Source: Petrachloros mirabilis ULC683
GTDB lineage: Bacteria > Cyanobacteriota > Cyanobacteriia > Thermosynechococcales > Thermosynechococcaceae
Direction: 5' to 3'
DNA length: 64,000 bases
Assembly (NCBI RefSeq): GCF_009939295.1
Contig: NZ_WVIC01000008.1
Location: 47,680-111,679, forward strand
Below are positions 9,536 through 18,956 of this stretch, piece after piece; within the stretch, counting starts at the first letter, position 1; each line of letters opens with the position of its first letter. The notes below the pieces were generated by a model. It did no database searches. It was not told the DNA's origin and saw only the letters and a list, made by a program, of their open reading frames with translations. The position numbers and the translations under genes are program-made.

Positions 9536-10237
9536 ATGGGCATAACCGTGGAGTTTCAATCTGGCGCTGTAGAGTATCCCGGCCTTGCGGCTCTGGTTCA
9601 AGCCATCTATGACTCGTTGCTGGTTGATCTGAAATTGGCCAGCCTTAGACCCCATGATCCTGTGGTGGTCTATGATACGCCCTATCCCTGGCAGCTTCTC
9701 GGCTCTGGCAATTATGCCGCTGTGTTTGCCCACCCTGATTATCCTCAACAGGTGGTCAAAGTTTATGCCCCGGGTCGCCCGGGTTGGCAGCAGGAAGTCG
9801 AAGTCTATCGTCGCCTGGGTGACCACCCTGCTTTTTCAGCGTGTTTCTATGCTGCGCCCCACTTTCTCGTTTTGAAACGGCTGTGCGGTGTTACCCTCTA
9901 CGACTGTTTACTTCAAGGCTTGTCCATTCCCGAGCCAGTTATTCTTGATATTGATAACGCCCTTGCATTTGCTCGTCAGCGGGGACTGTTTCCCCACGAT
10001 GTGCATGGCCGCAATGTGATGATGTGGCAGGGGCAAGGGCTGGTTGTGGATATCTCAGATTTTCTGAATCCTGAACCCTGTCATGCCTGGGATGATGTCA
10101 AGCGAGGGTATTATTGGCTGTACCGCCCCCTTTTGCTGGGGCACTCGATGCGGATCCCCGCACTGGTGCTAGATCAAGTTCGGGCTTTATACCGCTGCTA
10201 TCGAGCCTGTAAAAAGCTTCTCCCAGGGAATTTCTAA
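9536..10237 (+). CDS. Protein-kinase-like protein
   Basis: A 233-residue protein with a reduced kinase fold. A glycine loop GSGNYAAVF is near residues 56-64 and a possible ATP lysine (QVVKVY) near 75. The catalytic loop is HDVHGRNVMM (154-163), with Asp155 in the HRD position, and VVDISDF (170-176) replaces the DFG region. It lacks a clear large C-lobe and has no membrane span. The gene lies 16 bp after the BRCT protein gene, so a shared transcript is possible. It could be a small Ser/Thr kinase, an aminoglycoside-phosphotransferase-like enzyme, or a pseudokinase. Confidence 0.65.
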   Translation: MGITVEFQSGAVEYPGLAALVQAIYDSLLVDLKLASLRPHDPVVVYDTPYPWQLLGSGNYAAVFAHPDYPQQVVKVYAPGRPGWQQEVEVYRRLGDHPAFSACFYAAPHFLVLKRLCGVTLYDCLLQGLSIPEPVILDIDNALAFARQRGLFPHDVHGRNVMMWQGQGLVVDISDFLNPEPCHAWDDVKRGYYWLYRPLLLGHSMRIPALVLDQVRALYRCYRACKKLLPGNF

Positions 10238-10329
10238 GATTTTGTATCCCTGGGTGCGCCTGAGGCGTGGCAAGTTCAGGCGGGTTTGGTGGTGGAGTGG
10301 GGGAAACTGGCCGCGATCGCTAAGCGGGC

Positions 10330-10722
10330 TCACCGGCTTTTGGGTCGAAGTTTCAGCTCAAAGGAGATTCCTTCTAGATCGTCATTGGGGTAGACGTTTA
10401 GGTACATCTGGAGGATGCGATCGCAAACTTGGCGATAGCGAAAAGCCGCTTCCAGTTGTGCCCAGGATGGGGTTTTATGAAAGTGAATGCCCAGGGATTT
10501 CGCAGCTTTGCGACAACCGTTGAATGAGCCGTATTGGTCTAAAAGCTGGGTTTTGCTGAGTGCCCCTACCCCCGGCAACGCGGCAGCCAACGCCGCAGGG
10601 GTTGATTCTAAGGCATCGACAGCAACCTGTGCCACGGTGTAAATTGCCGCAGCATTTTCAAGCTCCTGGGTGTGATTGTCTTGCAGTTGTGACAGCAAAT
10701 CAGCAATGCGTTGCTTCCCCAT
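10330..10722 (-). CDS. Conserved hypothetical protein, second gene of a two-gene operon
   Basis: A 130-residue soluble protein I do not recognise. It has an N-terminal helical part (RIADLLSQLQDNHTQELEN), an Ala-rich stretch, and a segment YGSFNGCRKAAKSLGI that resembles a helix-turn-helix. Its start is 5 bp after the stop of the upstream minus-strand gene, so the two are probably translated together. An overlapping plus-strand frame (10242-10523) is less convincing because its composition is unusually Trp/Arg-rich. Confidence 0.55.
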   Translation of the reverse strand: MGKQRIADLLSQLQDNHTQELENAAAIYTVAQVAVDALESTPAALAAALPGVGALSKTQLLDQYGSFNGCRKAAKSLGIHFHKTPSWAQLEAAFRYRQVCDRILQMYLNVYPNDDLEGISFELKLRPKSR

Positions 10723-10727
10723 GATGC

Positions 10728-11327
10728 TTAGCGATCCAACAACGACCGATTCACTGACGCTGAATCGGTGTACATTTGTGGGTTATGCCGCCGATCGAGA
10801 TCCTCACTTGCACCGGGTAGCGTGTGAGTTTGTGAAGCTGACAACTCCGTGGGGGCTAACGGATGCTCGCTGCGCCACCAAAGCACCACGGCTTTGACAG
10901 CTTTGAGAAACCGAAAGAAGCGATTGGGCAGCGAGACAAAGTGCCACTGACTCTGGTCAGCCGTTTCAATCTCAGCAACCCCATCAAAAGCCAGGGACAA
11001 CTCGTCTAAATGGGTTGCCATCTTGGCGATTTCAACTGTCAGATCTTGGATAATGGCTTGATTTGCCGCCGAAATTTGCTGTTTCTCCGTTGCCAGTTGA
11101 GAAATGATCCCCTGTAGACGCTGAATATCTGTCTTGAGTAACCCCGCTTTGGCCTTGTGCTCCTCATTGCGGCGGATGAGCTGGCCTCGACTGCGATTAG
11201 TAAAAACAAGACAGTCGCGCATCTCAGTATAGAGGGCATCGGCGTCGGCCTGCTCCAGCCCTGCTATTGTTTGGGGAAATTCTGTGGCTTTTCGGAATCG
11301 GGCTGAGGGCAGATGTGCAGCAGGCAT
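10728..11327 (-). CDS. Conserved hypothetical coiled-coil protein
   Basis: A 199-residue protein, first gene of the pair with the 10330-10722 gene. A central coiled coil (about residues 55-120) includes RRNEEHKAKAGLLKTDIQRL and TVEIAKMATHLDELSLAFDG. It is followed by a basic/aromatic segment (RFFRFLKAVKAVVLWWRSEH) and a polar tail. I choose the ATG at 11325-11327; a longer form from 11402 would add 25 residues with no obvious signal. Function unknown. Confidence 0.55.
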   Translation of the reverse strand: MPAAHLPSARFRKATEFPQTIAGLEQADADALYTEMRDCLVFTNRSRGQLIRRNEEHKAKAGLLKTDIQRLQGIISQLATEKQQISAANQAIIQDLTVEIAKMATHLDELSLAFDGVAEIETADQSQWHFVSLPNRFFRFLKAVKAVVLWWRSEHPLAPTELSASQTHTLPGASEDLDRRHNPQMYTDSASVNRSLLDR

Positions 11328-11440
11328 AGGTAAGCAGAAAAGGGCAGCATTATGTCTATCTTCGCACAGCAGATGGATGTGTGGACTAGGGAACCCAAGC
11401 AACAGGCTAGGATTAGAACAACATCTGTGGGGAAGACGTG

Positions 11441-12040
11441 ATGACCCAGGCTAGGCTGCAATTAGCCTCCTTTGAGGAGTATCTTGCCTATAGCAATGAA
11501 GCCCTGCTAGAGGGGCGCTTTGAACTAGTGCGTGGGGAGTTGGTTGAATTGCCACCTGAGCCTGAACCCAATAATTGGCTGGCCAATCACCTGCAATTTC
11601 TGCTCGTTTCGGCCAATATTGCCCCCCTACGCTTGATCAAAATCCAGGCATTGGAACTACAAGTGCCAGTCTTGCAACCCCACGATGCAGCCAACCGCTA
11701 TCCCGACTTAGTGGTGCTCCGCCCTGAACATCTGGAGCTGACCCAGCAGCGGTTAACTGTTACCCGTGACATGCCGCCCCCTCGCTTGGTGGTTGAAGTC
11801 GTCAGCCCTGGCAAAACCAATCGCCAATGCGACTATGTTTCCAAACGAGCTCAGTACGCAGCCCTTAGCGTACCGGAATACTGGCTCATTGAACCAGTTG
11901 TACAGACCGTAAGGGTGCTGTCCCTAGCGGGTAAAACCTACCAAGAGGTTGGCGTATTTGCAGGGCAAGAAGTGATTGCCTCGGTTGAATTTCCAAATCT
12001 GACGCTGAGAGCAGGTCAGATTTTTGAACCCAGTCTGTAG
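11441..12040 (+). CDS. Uma2 family (DUF820) putative endonuclease
   Basis: A 199-residue Uma2/DUF820 protein, a PD-(D/E)XK-like fold expanded in cyanobacteria. Visible family features are FEEYLAYSNE, FELVRGELVELP, YPDLVVLRP, PRLVVEVVSPGKTNRQCDY (Asp/Glu and Lys of the active-site region) and VPEYWLIEP. A GTG at 11438 immediately precedes the ATG used here. Physiological function of the family is unknown; it is often found in multiple copies, as here (also 12105 and 18135). Confidence 0.85.
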   Translation: MTQARLQLASFEEYLAYSNEALLEGRFELVRGELVELPPEPEPNNWLANHLQFLLVSANIAPLRLIKIQALELQVPVLQPHDAANRYPDLVVLRPEHLELTQQRLTVTRDMPPPRLVVEVVSPGKTNRQCDYVSKRAQYAALSVPEYWLIEPVVQTVRVLSLAGKTYQEVGVFAGQEVIASVEFPNLTLRAGQIFEPSL

Positions 12041-12104
12041 ATTGGGAACACCTTTGCCGATAGGGATTCATTACAAACGGTCGGAATATTTCTGACGAGG
12101 GGCA

Positions 12105-12671
12105 CTAGGTGCTTCTAAACGCTCTCACTGCCTGAGATTTAGACTCAATTTTTGCACATTGAGCGAGCTGGTTAAAATTGATACCCTTCACAAACTGGCT
12201 CTCATCAATTTTTTGATAGTCGGTCGAGGTTAACTGATATAGACTAATTTCGCCATTCTCCCAAAACCAGACTTCCTGAACTCCTAGCGCCTGATACCGT
12301 TTGAGCTTGCTAGGACTGCCACTGGTAATGACCACCTCGATCGCCAAATCTGAAATAGACTTTCTGGTACCAAAGCAATAGGACTCATCGGCTTGGGCAG
12401 ACGCGACCGTTTCCTTTTCCTGAGAGAAAGAGCCGGTGGCCACAAACTCCAATCCCTGTCTTAGCATAAAATCTTCTAGCAAATACCCAATATTGCCCTT
12501 CACAATTTCGTGCTCTAGTGAAGTAGACAAAATCTCTAGCTCCCCTTCGTAATAGAACAGGCGAACCCCAGGTGAGTCAGCGAAACCGCTTTGAATCGCC
12601 TTAAAGCTCTCCCAACTCACACCAGTTTGGATGAAACGCTGTTCAATGGGTTTGTCTAGAAGTTGGGTCAT
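12105..12671 (-). CDS. Uma2 family (DUF820) putative endonuclease
   Basis: A 188-residue Uma2/DUF820 protein. Visible parts: GVSWESFKAIQSGF, YEGELEILSTSLEHEIVKGN, ISDLAIEVVITSG (the Glu-containing core strand) and the end of the core in LGVQEVWFWENGEISLY. It starts with the ATG at 12669-12671 and is convergent with the first Uma2 gene. It belongs to the subgroup with a WESFKAI N-terminus, different from the FEEYLA type next door. Function unknown. Confidence 0.83.
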   Translation of the reverse strand: MTQLLDKPIEQRFIQTGVSWESFKAIQSGFADSPGVRLFYYEGELEILSTSLEHEIVKGNIGYLLEDFMLRQGLEFVATGSFSQEKETVASAQADESYCFGTRKSISDLAIEVVITSGSPSKLKRYQALGVQEVWFWENGEISLYQLTSTDYQKIDESQFVKGINFNQLAQCAKIESKSQAVRAFRST

Positions 12672-12738
12672 TGCGATCGCACCTCCCTGCTATCGTCTGC
12701 CTATACTCCACAATACATTCGATGCCATATCTCAATGT

Positions 12739-13599
12739 TCAGTGATTGCCTCGATAAATGCGTTCGGCCTGCTGGGGCGAGAGCCAGGGGGCGACAATGC
12801 CGACCTGTGAGGATGTGGAAGATGACTTGCGCACGGGCCTGGAGGTCGATGCCGCTGTGGGAATTGCCTGCTGCGAAACGGCTGTCTGAGATAGACCTGC
12901 ATGTTGGGGAAGTTCACAGGCAATGGCAGGCGTTCCTAACGAGGGTTCCGATTCCGACCAGCCTTCGCTGTCAGAGAGCTGGCTTTGGGGGGGCACATAG
13001 GAGTGGGTGACTGGATCGTAGGCCCACACCTCCCCGGTCTCGATGTAGTAGATCCAGGCGTAGATATGCAGTGTCCGCTTATACAGCCGCGAGTGGATGA
13101 TGGGATAGGTCTTGAGGTTTTCAATTTGGGTAAGAACATTTTCGGCTACTAGAATCTCAAGCAGTTCTTCGCCTTGGGCATCGGGGTAGTTTTCAGCCAC
13201 CAGTCGTCGCGTAGCTTCAGTATGTTTGAGCCAATCGAAAACCAGGGGCATACCTTCTTGTAGTTGATTCAGTTTCATTAAGCCTTTCATGGCTCCGCAG
13301 TGGGAATGCCCACAGACAATGATGTGCTCAATGCCTAGGGCGGCTATGGCGTACTCGACGGCGGCTCCTTCGCCCCCATTGGTCGCCCGGTAAGGTGGAA
13401 TCATGTTACCCGCGTTGCGGATGACGAATAGTTCCCCAATTTCGGTGTGGGTGAGCAGGTTGGGATCAATACGCGAGTCTGAACAGGTAATGAATAGCAC
13501 CCGAGGCTTTTGGCCATGGGCTAGCTGATCCAACAGTTCGCGGTGGGTGGGCACATAGGTGTCATGAAACTCCCGTAGCCCTTGAATCAATTTTTTCAT
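12739..13599 (-). CDS. ccaA: Beta-carbonic anhydrase with carboxysomal-type C-terminal extension
   Basis: A 286-residue beta-class carbonic anhydrase that interconverts bicarbonate and CO2. Zinc ligands are Cys39, His98 and Cys101, with the Asp41/Arg43 dyad (ITCSDSRID; VCGHSHCGAMKG). The catalytic domain ends near residue 200. A tail of about 80 residues follows, ending in VAPWLSPQQAERIYRG. CcaA enzymes of beta-carboxysomes carry such an extension, which is used for dimerisation and binding to CcmM, so this is probably the carboxysomal enzyme. It is not beside ccm genes here. Ser/Thr-rich linker before the terminal motif supports a flexible tether. Confidence 0.88.
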   Translation of the reverse strand: MKKLIQGLREFHDTYVPTHRELLDQLAHGQKPRVLFITCSDSRIDPNLLTHTEIGELFVIRNAGNMIPPYRATNGGEGAAVEYAIAALGIEHIIVCGHSHCGAMKGLMKLNQLQEGMPLVFDWLKHTEATRRLVAENYPDAQGEELLEILVAENVLTQIENLKTYPIIHSRLYKRTLHIYAWIYYIETGEVWAYDPVTHSYVPPQSQLSDSEGWSESEPSLGTPAIACELPQHAGLSQTAVSQQAIPTAASTSRPVRKSSSTSSQVGIVAPWLSPQQAERIYRGNH

Positions 13600-13781
13600 G
13601 GGGTTCTATCCAGGTGGCTCGCTCTGCCATTTTCGCTCGAAATGGGAGAAATCGATCTGCACTCCTCAATTTTGTGGCGGCGGTGAGAGGGGTTTCGGCG
13701 GGGTAAAGCGACGGTCGGGGCGCTTGCCAAAGGCTGAGCCAACCTGCTTGAATGCTAGTAATTCTTGGCGTTGAGGCAATT

Positions 13782-14858
13782 ATGAAGGCTCAGGTCTTTC
13801 GCGGTGTGAATCAGCTTCAGTATGAAGAGGTGCCCCTTCCTGAAATTGGCGCGGATGAGGTACTGGTTCAGGTCAAGGTGGTGGGTCTGTGCCAATCTGA
13901 TATTAAAAAAATCTGCTATCCCCTCTATGAGCCGCCCCGTATTTTTGGCCACGAGACGGCTGGGGTGATTACTGCCGTGGGCGAGGCAGTACGAGGCTGG
14001 CGGGTGGGGCAGCGGGTGGTGGTGCTACATCACATTCCCTGTATGCACTGCGACTACTGCCTGAATGAAAATTTTTCCATGTGTGAGGTGTATAAAAATA
14101 TCACTACCACGGCTGGATTTACCCCCAGTGGGGGCGGTTTTGCTGAGTATGTGAAGGTGCCAGGGCATATTGTCACCCATGGGGGACTGATGGAAATTCC
14201 TGAGGGAATTACTTTTGAGCAGGCTAGTTTTGTGGAGCCAACCAACTGTTGTCTGAAGGCGGTGCGCAAGGCCAATATTCAGCCGGGGCAGACGGTTCTG
14301 GTGACTGGAGCTGGGCCAATTGGGCTGATGTTTATCATGCTGGTGAACTATGTGGGGGGACGGGCGATCGCAACAGATCTCCTCCCTAGCCGCATTGATA
14401 AAGCCCAAGAGGTGGGGGCAATGGCAGCCTTTGATGCTCGGGATGCCGATTTAGCCAAGAAGATTCAGGCACTCACTGGGGGGATGGGGGTGGATGTCAG
14501 CTTACTGGCGGTACCCAGTGACAAGGCATTCTTCCAAGCTCTTGAGTGCACCCGCAAGGGGGGCAAGATCCTGTTCTTTGCTGAGTTTCCCGATGAAGTA
14601 GAGATCCCCATCAATCCCAATGTGCTCTATCGGCGCGAAATTGACCTCATGGGGAGCTACAGTTCCTCCTATCGGCTCCAAAAACTGTCGGCAGATATTG
14701 TCTTCAATGGCCGCATTGATGTGGATGCCCTAGTCAGCGATCGCTATCCCCTTCGGGATCTGGCTCAGGCGGTGGAGCGAGCGGTGTCTCCGGGTTCCGA
14801 GACTTATAAAATCTTGATCTATCCAGAGCTAGAGGGGGCTTCTGCTTCACCGGCATGA
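13782..14858 (+). CDS. Zinc-dependent medium-chain dehydrogenase (MDR)
   Basis: A 358-residue MDR-family dehydrogenase, likely oxidising a polyol, threonine-like or sugar alcohol substrate with NAD(P). The catalytic zinc site is in GLCQSD and FGHETAG. The structural zinc cluster is [15 protein letters not shown]. The Rossmann motif is [11 protein letters not shown]. The closest named types by appearance are L-threonine 3-dehydrogenase and sorbitol dehydrogenase, but the substrate cannot be set from sequence. The start is the ATG at 13782; the in-frame upstream ATG at 13752 adds ten unconserved residues. The last 40 bp overlap the end of lipA, which is convergent. Confidence 0.82.
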   Translation: MKAQVFRGVNQLQYEEVPLPEIGADEVLVQVKVVGLCQSDIKKICYPLYEPPRIFGHETAGVITAVGEAVRGWRVGQRVVVLHHIPCMHCDYCLNENFSMCEVYKNITTTAGFTPSGGGFAEYVKVPGHIVTHGGLMEIPEGITFEQASFVEPTNCCLKAVRKANIQPGQTVLVTGAGPIGLMFIMLVNYVGGRAIATDLLPSRIDKAQEVGAMAAFDARDADLAKKIQALTGGMGVDVSLLAVPSDKAFFQALECTRKGGKILFFAEFPDEVEIPINPNVLYRREIDLMGSYSSSYRLQKLSADIVFNGRIDVDALVSDRYPLRDLAQAVERAVSPGSETYKILIYPELEGASASPA

Positions 14859-15709
14859 TAGGAACTGCGAACCAAAGGGCCAGAGCGCACCTGCTGGAAT
14901 CCCATCTCTCGGGCAAGTTGGCCGAGATGCTCAAATTCAGCAGGGGTCCAGTAGCGCTGCACGGGTAGGTGTTCCAGAGAGGGGCGTAGGTATTGCCCTA
15001 GGGTGATGCGATCGCACCCCACCGCCCTCAGATCACCCAGCGCTTCGAGGACTTCAGCTGCGGTTTCGCCCAGCCCCAGCATCAACCCCGATTTAGTGGC
15101 CAGATGGGGAGCCAGTACCTTGACCGTTTGCAAGACACCCAAAGAGCGCTCATATTTCGCCCCCCGGCGCACCGGATTCTGTAAGCGGCGCACAGTTTCC
15201 AGGTTGTGGTTAAAGCAAACCGGATTGGCCGCCACCACCTGGGCAATGAGTTGGCGATCGCCCCGAAAGTCTGGGGTTAGCACCTCCACTTGAGTTTGCG
15301 GATTCCGCCGCTGTACCGCCGCAATCGTGGCGGCAAACCATCCAGCCCCCTGATCAGGTAAATCATCCCGCGCCACCGAGGTCAGTACTACATATTTGAG
15401 TCCCAACAACTGCACGGACGCCGCTACCTTTTCAGGTTCCTCAGGATCTAGGGGCTGGGGCGCATGACCTTTGTCCACCTGGCAAAAGGCACAGGCTCGG
15501 GTGCAGACTGGTCCCATCAGCAAGAAGGTGGCTGTCCCCTGGGCATAGCACTCCCCCCGATTGGGGCAGCGGCCTTCTTCGCAGATGGTGTGAATACGAT
15601 GCTGTTTAATAATGCGCTGGACGGTTGAGAGTTCGCTGGCCTTACCGACAGGACGGCGCAACCAGTCAGGTAGGCGTTCAGCAGGTCGAGATTTAAGGGG
15701 CACCGTCAT
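14819..15709 (-). CDS. lipA: Lipoyl synthase
   Basis: A 296-residue radical-SAM enzyme that inserts two sulfurs into octanoyl chains on lipoyl domains. The auxiliary cluster cysteines are in [12 protein letters not shown], and the radical-SAM motif is [11 protein letters not shown]. Downstream blocks such as [17 protein letters not shown] and [12 protein letters not shown] are typical. The C-terminal SYHAGE ends the family domain. Length fits the family. Start: ATG at 15707-15709. The 3' end overlaps the convergent MDR gene by 40 bp. Confidence 0.96.
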   Translation of the reverse strand: MTVPLKSRPAERLPDWLRRPVGKASELSTVQRIIKQHRIHTICEEGRCPNRGECYAQGTATFLLMGPVCTRACAFCQVDKGHAPQPLDPEEPEKVAASVQLLGLKYVVLTSVARDDLPDQGAGWFAATIAAVQRRNPQTQVEVLTPDFRGDRQLIAQVVAANPVCFNHNLETVRRLQNPVRRGAKYERSLGVLQTVKVLAPHLATKSGLMLGLGETAAEVLEALGDLRAVGCDRITLGQYLRPSLEHLPVQRYWTPAEFEHLGQLAREMGFQQVRSGPLVRSSYHAGEAEAPSSSG

Positions 15710-15735
15710 CGCAGATTCTGGCTCAAAGCAGCTCT

Positions 15736-17079
15736 TTATTGTAGGCTGATGCGCGGTTGAATGTCTGGGGCAGGTAAGCGGGGTCGTAGGGGGCTAGGCA
15801 ACTCAGAGAGCGCCCCCCATCGCCCCAGAAAGATCTGTAAGAGTTGCTCCTGACGAGCCCGATAGACATCTACATCCCCTTGATCATTGAGAATTGCCAT
15901 CCAGACCAGGCCATGGGTCTGGGTGGGCAACACCCCCGCCAAGGCGCTGACGGTACTCAAGGTGCCTGACTTTAAGGCGGCATATCGGGGCAAGGGTCGA
16001 TCACTGAGGATCCCCTGATCTTCCCCCACGACTGCCAATACATCTGCCAAGCTGAGATCATGTTGCTGCAACATCTGGGAGAGCGCCAGCATCAGGGCAC
16101 AGGCAGCTCGGGGAGACATGCGATTCTGCTCAGATAGCCCTGAGCCGTTCACCAACTGAATTTCGGCGGCTGGCACCCCGGCGCGGGCGGCAGCAATCTG
16201 AGCCACCGCCCGGGCACCCCCGACGGTTTCGGCTAAGCTATCTGCCATCCAGTTGTTGCTGTAGCGATTCATGCGTTTGAGTAATTCTACTAGGGGCAGT
16301 GAATCGTAACGAGCCAGGGGTTGAGCCTGAGTTGGCAGTGTCTCCGAGGTGAAAATAGCTCCCTCAATCTGGATTTGGGGGCGTAGGGAACCTGGCGGTA
16401 AGGTTTGATACTGAGCCTCGGCGGCTGCTGACCACGTTTGGTGATTTAGCCCTTGAGCCAACAAATCTCCGGCAATTTGAGGGTCTGACTCATAGTTCAT
16501 GTAGAACGGACCGACAATGACCAGATTGCCTGCCACGGTACGAATCCCTTTTTCTTGGAGGGACTGTCCCAGTGTCATAGCTGACTCCCAGACAAAAAAC
16601 GGGTCTTCCCCTCCCTCAATCACCAAATCTCCTTGGAGAATGCCATGCTCAATGGGGCCAGTGGTGTTGACTTGAGTTGTGAACCGATGTTGGGGCTCAT
16701 AGGTGGCTAAGGCGGCTAGGGAGGTTGCCACTTTGGTGAGCGAGGCCGCAGGCAGGGGCAGGGTGCCCTGATGCTCGCCCAGTAGAGTCTGGCTAGACTG
16801 TATCCAAGTTCCCTGGTGGTTGGCCGCCCATCCCTGGCTTTGTAACTGGTTGAGATAGGCTTCTAAAAGCGCCTCAGTGGTCGGATCCGGGGGTGCGATC
16901 GCAGCCGTGAGGGGTTCACTTGGCTGGGGAGACGCTTCAACTTCTGACTGAATGGGGGGAGGAGCCATGGCCTCTGGCTCAGGTGTTGAACCACACCCCG
17001 ATAGACCCAGCCCCAGCAGAGTGGCTACAGCCAACCCTTTCAGGCAAAATGTCTGAATCCCTAATATCGTTATGCTCAT
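15736..17079 (-). CDS. dacB: D-alanyl-D-alanine carboxypeptidase, DacB/PBP4-type lipoprotein
   Basis: A 447-residue penicillin-binding protein of the PBP4 (peptidase S13) type, trimming or cleaving peptidoglycan peptides in the periplasm. The N-terminus is a lipoprotein signal ending LGLSGC with lipobox Cys29, followed by a Pro/Glu-rich linker. Catalytic motifs: SxxK in [10 protein letters not shown] (near residue 113), SxN in [10 protein letters not shown] and KTG-like KSGT in [13 protein letters not shown]. The start is the ATG at 17077-17079; an in-frame codon at 17118 would add 13 residues and spoil the signal. Family usually 450-500 residues. It is divergent from the membrane protein gene at 17267. 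Confidence 0.87.
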   Translation of the reverse strand: MSITILGIQTFCLKGLAVATLLGLGLSGCGSTPEPEAMAPPPIQSEVEASPQPSEPLTAAIAPPDPTTEALLEAYLNQLQSQGWAANHQGTWIQSSQTLLGEHQGTLPLPAASLTKVATSLAALATYEPQHRFTTQVNTTGPIEHGILQGDLVIEGGEDPFFVWESAMTLGQSLQEKGIRTVAGNLVIVGPFYMNYESDPQIAGDLLAQGLNHQTWSAAAEAQYQTLPPGSLRPQIQIEGAIFTSETLPTQAQPLARYDSLPLVELLKRMNRYSNNWMADSLAETVGGARAVAQIAAARAGVPAAEIQLVNGSGLSEQNRMSPRAACALMLALSQMLQQHDLSLADVLAVVGEDQGILSDRPLPRYAALKSGTLSTVSALAGVLPTQTHGLVWMAILNDQGDVDVYRARQEQLLQIFLGRWGALSELPSPLRPRLPAPDIQPRISLQ

Positions 17080-17266
17080 CTTTATTGCGAAATTGCGAAA
17101 GCTGAAGCCGGTCAGCACTGGAACCTGTCAGCAACAGTCTAGTGTATTGCTAAGGGAGTCTGTCCTCAACGGGGTCTAGTTGATGCGCCAACCCAGAATG
17201 GTACATTGAAGGCTGAGGGGCGGTTGGCATGATTCCCCCCGGTGTTGCGTTGAGGCTATCTCCACT

Positions 17267-18094
17267 ATGGCTCCAGAAAAACCTACCCCACCCCAGTCCG
17301 CCAAATCCTCCTCAACAGCACTCGCCAAGGCTCAGGAGATTGGCATCAAAGTCTGGCAAGTTGCTGCCCCCATCCTCGAAACCCAAAGTGTGCGTCTGGG
17401 GCACGGCATTGACTGGCTTTTAGAGAAAGGGTTGCCACAGGTGCAAACGACCGTGGCCACCTCTGGTCTATATCAAAAGCAAGTCCAGCCTCGCCTAGAG
17501 CCTGTGCAAAAACGAGTAGCTCCCGTGTGGAGCGCCATTCAGCTGGTGCTCAGCACCCTCTTGAATAAGGTGATCTTGCCCCTGTGGACCAAGTTACTGA
17601 GTTTGCTGCGATCGCGCCTCTCTGAACCCCTCACCCGAGAATTATCAGACCGAGCCATGACAGTAATGATCTTGGCAATCGTGCTCTTACTTTATTGGCT
17701 TGTGGGTGCGATCAGCCCTAACCCAGCTCCCGCTGGGCAATCACCAGCACCCCCAGCCCCTGTGAGTCAGCCCGAGGCCAACGCCAAAGCCTTAGAGAAA
17801 GTTGAACCCAGACTCAGGGCGATTGCAGATGCCTACGAGGAGAGCCTCGTCATGGCTGTCAACTCAGATTTTCGAGAGCAGCCCACCCTCGACATTACCC
17901 TGAGTGACCGCTGGTATACCCTAACACCGACCCAGCAAAACCAATTTGCTGCCGATATGTTGCGGCTCAGCCAGTCCCAACAATTTCCTGCCCTGAACGC
18001 CAGAAACGAAGCAGGGAACCTTCTAGTTCGCAATCCGGTAGTCGGCAACAACGTCATTGTTTTGCAGCGCCAACCTCAGCCTGACCAAAAGTAA
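17267..18094 (+). CDS. Hypothetical membrane protein
   Basis: A 275-residue protein of unknown function. The N-terminal half is basic and amphipathic, resembling a perilipin-like or apolipoprotein-like helical repeat (TSGLYQKQVQPRLEPVQKRV). One clear membrane span follows (VMILAIVLLLYWLVGAI, about residues 130-147). Then come a Pro/Ala linker and a soluble C-terminal domain of about 100 residues with IADAYEESLVMAVNSDFREQ and LSDRWYTLTPTQQNQFA. The latter motif occurs in cyanobacterial membrane proteins of unknown role. No neighbour suggests a function. Confidence 0.65.
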   Translation: MAPEKPTPPQSAKSSSTALAKAQEIGIKVWQVAAPILETQSVRLGHGIDWLLEKGLPQVQTTVATSGLYQKQVQPRLEPVQKRVAPVWSAIQLVLSTLLNKVILPLWTKLLSLLRSRLSEPLTRELSDRAMTVMILAIVLLLYWLVGAISPNPAPAGQSPAPPAPVSQPEANAKALEKVEPRLRAIADAYEESLVMAVNSDFREQPTLDITLSDRWYTLTPTQQNQFAADMLRLSQSQQFPALNARNEAGNLLVRNPVVGNNVIVLQRQPQPDQK

Positions 18095-18095
18095 C

Positions 18096-18118
18096 AGGAT
18101 ACAAATCTTGTCCTTTTT
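18096..18118 (+). terminator. Possible intrinsic terminator after the hypothetical membrane protein
   Basis: AGGA-TA-CAA pairs with TTG-TCCT (a 7-bp stem with a two-base bulge), then TTTTTG follows directly, 2 bp after the stop codon. It fits a weak Rho-independent terminator. Confidence 0.4.
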
Positions 18119-18134
18119 GAAAATCTTTAGCTTC

Positions 18135-18746
18135 TCATCTTTGAGCCTGAAAAATCTGTTCAGCCGTCAAATTTAATTCAGGGAAAACCGCTGATTTATT
18201 AATTAGATCTTTCCCTCTAAACTGCTGTACTTGATATTCTCCCTCTGCCAACTGATAAATGGAGAGAGTTGGTCGTTTTGGCTGGCCAATAAAACGAATT
18301 CCTCCCATGCCTAAATAATCAACAATCCAATATTCACAAATGCCTATTTCCTCATAATCAATGAGCTTATAGCCATAATCATCCCGCCAATTGGTGCTGA
18401 CAACTTCAATCACTAAAGGAATGGATTTTCCATGAATAAGAGTTGATTTCTTTTCCCAAAATGGCTCAGATGCGAGCTGTTGACGATCAACAAGCAGCAA
18501 ATCTGGATTGTAGCCAGTTTCCTTATTATTTAGTTTGATCAATGCTTTGGGTGGGATACGATAGGGCAAATTCATCCTTGTGTATTCTAGGGTTAATTCT
18601 TGGGTGAGAAATCCGGTAATATCCTCATGTTTGCCGGTGGGCTGCATTTCAATAATTTTTCCTTCATGTAATTCATAGCGTCTACTTTCTGGTAGCCATT
18701 CAATAAATTCATCAAAGGTTATTAGTTGTGGCAATGATTGAATCAT
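18135..18746 (-). CDS. Uma2 family (DUF820) putative endonuclease
   Basis: A 203-residue Uma2/DUF820 protein. Motifs: ITFDEFIEWLPESRRYELHE, NPDLLLVDRQQL, PLVIEVVSTNWRDDYGYKL (acidic core with Lys) and ICEYWIVDYLG. It is AT-richer than the surrounding genes and lies beside a truncated antitoxin gene, so this may be a small transferred patch. It starts with the ATG at 18744-18746. The function of the family is unknown. Confidence 0.85.
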   Translation of the reverse strand: MIQSLPQLITFDEFIEWLPESRRYELHEGKIIEMQPTGKHEDITGFLTQELTLEYTRMNLPYRIPPKALIKLNNKETGYNPDLLLVDRQQLASEPFWEKKSTLIHGKSIPLVIEVVSTNWRDDYGYKLIDYEEIGICEYWIVDYLGMGGIRFIGQPKRPTLSIYQLAEGEYQVQQFRGKDLINKSAVFPELNLTAEQIFQAQR

Positions 18747-18773
18747 CCAAAACCCAGCCTTTTGCTTGTTTTC

Positions 18774-18956
18774 TTAGCAATCATCACTTTTACTTCTTTG
18801 AATTGCAGCGGTTGCTGCGTGTAGCTGTAAACCCAAAGCTTGAAAAACCTTTAAGATAGTTGCAAATTCTGGATTGTCTTCAACAGATAGTGTCTTATAA
18901 AGGCTCTCACGGCCAAGGCCAGTATCGCGCGAAATCTGAGTCATTCCTTTAGCCAT
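18774..18956 (-). pseudogene. N-terminally truncated HigA/HI1420-type antitoxin
   Basis: A 60-residue helix-turn-helix protein matching the C-terminal half of the addiction-module antidote family (HI1420 type): GMTQISRDTGLGRESLYKTL and NPEFATILKVFQALGLQLHA. Family members are normally about 95-105 residues and begin with a segment of about 40 residues before the GMTQ helix; it is missing here. The adjacent upstream sequence has no toxin (HigB/RelE) gene. A good ribosome site (AGGAGGG) precedes its ATG, so the fragment could still be made as a small DNA-binding protein. Confidence 0.6.

Noticed and set aside
10242..10523. Trp/Arg-rich plus-strand frame
   Set aside because: It overlaps the better minus-strand gene at 10330-10722, which has an operon partner.
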